A stretch of 6,146 bases of DNA, from positions 2,110-8,255 of the forward strand of contig JAHDHT010000081.1 of assembly GCA_020631175.1 (NCBI GenBank), given 5' to 3'. The position numbers and the translations under genes were made by a program. Shown here in pieces: positions 5,866-6,146 of this stretch; the first letter of the stretch is position 1; each line of letters begins with the position of its first letter. Under the pieces are notes generated by a model. That model had not been told where the DNA came from, did no database searches, and saw only the letters and a list, made by a program, of their open reading frames with translations. Source of the DNA: Chitinophagales bacterium (lineage in GTDB: Bacteria > Bacteroidota > Bacteroidia > Chitinophagales > JAHDHT01).

Positions 5866-6146
5866 TTAATAACCTAAATCCAGATCAACAACATTTTTGA
5901 AAGGAACTCGATTTTCTGCTATCTGATTAAGATTTTCAACTACATCCTCCCAGCGTGAAAGATCTGCAAAAGGACTGGCAGCCCTGTGGGGTGATAATAC
6001 AACATTATCTAATTCGTGAAATGGATGTTTATATGGGTATTGAAGTCCGTTTTTATCTTTCTCAGGCTTGTAATTGTACCAGACATCAATAGCTGCAGCC
6101 TTTATTTTCTTATTCTGCAACATATCAAACAATAAAGCTTCTTCAA
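5866..6146 (-). CDS. D-isomer-specific 2-hydroxyacid dehydrogenase, C-terminal part (partial)
   Basis: About 93 C-terminal residues of a gene that enters from the right edge of the window; the frame is open to position 6146 (residues EEALLFDMLQ), so its true start is outside. Visible family features are AAAIDVWYNY, matching the conserved (G/A)AxxDVxxxEP stretch at the end of the NAD-binding domain. DNVVLSPHRAASP follows, with the catalytic histidine (codon 5988-5986) in the usual TPHxA position. The remaining helix (WEDVVENLNQIAENR) swaps back to the substrate-binding domain. The family oxidises or reduces 2-hydroxy/2-oxo acids with NAD(P); the substrate cannot be told from this part. The piece between DVW and SPH is longer than in common members (YKPEKDKNGLQYPYKHPFHE). 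It lies 220 bp upstream of hnoX on the same strand and is probably a separate unit. Confidence 0.85.
   Translation of the reverse strand, partial: EEALLFDMLQNKKIKAAAIDVWYNYKPEKDKNGLQYPYKHPFHELDNVVLSPHRAASPFADLSRWEDVVENLNQIAENRVPFKNVVDLDLGY

Noticed and set aside
5651..5866. Short minus-strand reading frames of 15-16 codons in the hnoX upstream region (one starting at ATG near 5728, one near 5848), as possible leader peptides
   Set aside because: Too short, no recognisable composition or regulatory motif such as a run of one amino acid, and no attenuator structure follows.
1..6146. Insertion sequences, CRISPR arrays, tRNA or rRNA genes, riboswitches
   Set aside because: No transposase motifs, terminal repeats, spaced direct repeats or recognisable RNA gene signatures were seen on either strand.

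Overview
The window looks like a chromosomal stretch of a low-GC member of the Bacteroidota. Three things point there. A secreted protein carries a type IX secretion (Por) C-terminal sorting domain. The gene starts lack Shine-Dalgarno sequences. The protein families are typical of that phylum: LytTR and Rcp1-like response regulators and a stand-alone H-NOX beside a soluble PAS kinase. Genus and species cannot be read from the sequence.

Layout. Positions 1-112 may hold the 3' end of an unidentified plus-strand gene (weak). Positions 202-1676 encode on the plus strand a secreted repeat protein with a signal peptide, three ~100-residue repeats, an Ig/PKD-like stretch and a T9SS sorting domain. 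The reading frame breaks once, near 1384-1413, so the sorting domain lies in a different frame from the rest. Its stop is only 2 bp from the stop of the convergent minus-strand gene cluster.

Positions 5645 down to 1679 form a tight five-gene minus-strand operon. In transcription order it holds an H-NOX heme nitric-oxide sensor (hnoX), a soluble PAS-PAS-HisKA-HATPase histidine kinase, an Rcp1-like single-domain receiver, a receiver-HPt two-domain protein, and a LytTR DNA-binding response regulator. Junctions are an 11-bp overlap (with a TTG start), 10 bp, a 1-bp TAATG overlap, and 12 bp. A 220-bp intergenic region (5646-5865) lies upstream and contains a perfect 12-bp palindrome. Beyond it, 5866-6146 is the C-terminal part of a D-2-hydroxyacid dehydrogenase on the same strand.

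Proposed working: NO binds the H-NOX heme, H-NOX changes the activity of the neighbouring kinase, and phosphate moves through receiver and HPt modules to the LytTR transcription factor. H-NOX beside a histidine kinase is an established arrangement. What stands out is that every part of a His-Asp-His-Asp phosphorelay ending in a LytTR transcription factor sits in one operon, with no cyclic-di-GMP output gene. The family assignments rest on visible motifs. The order of phosphotransfer and the target genes are inference.
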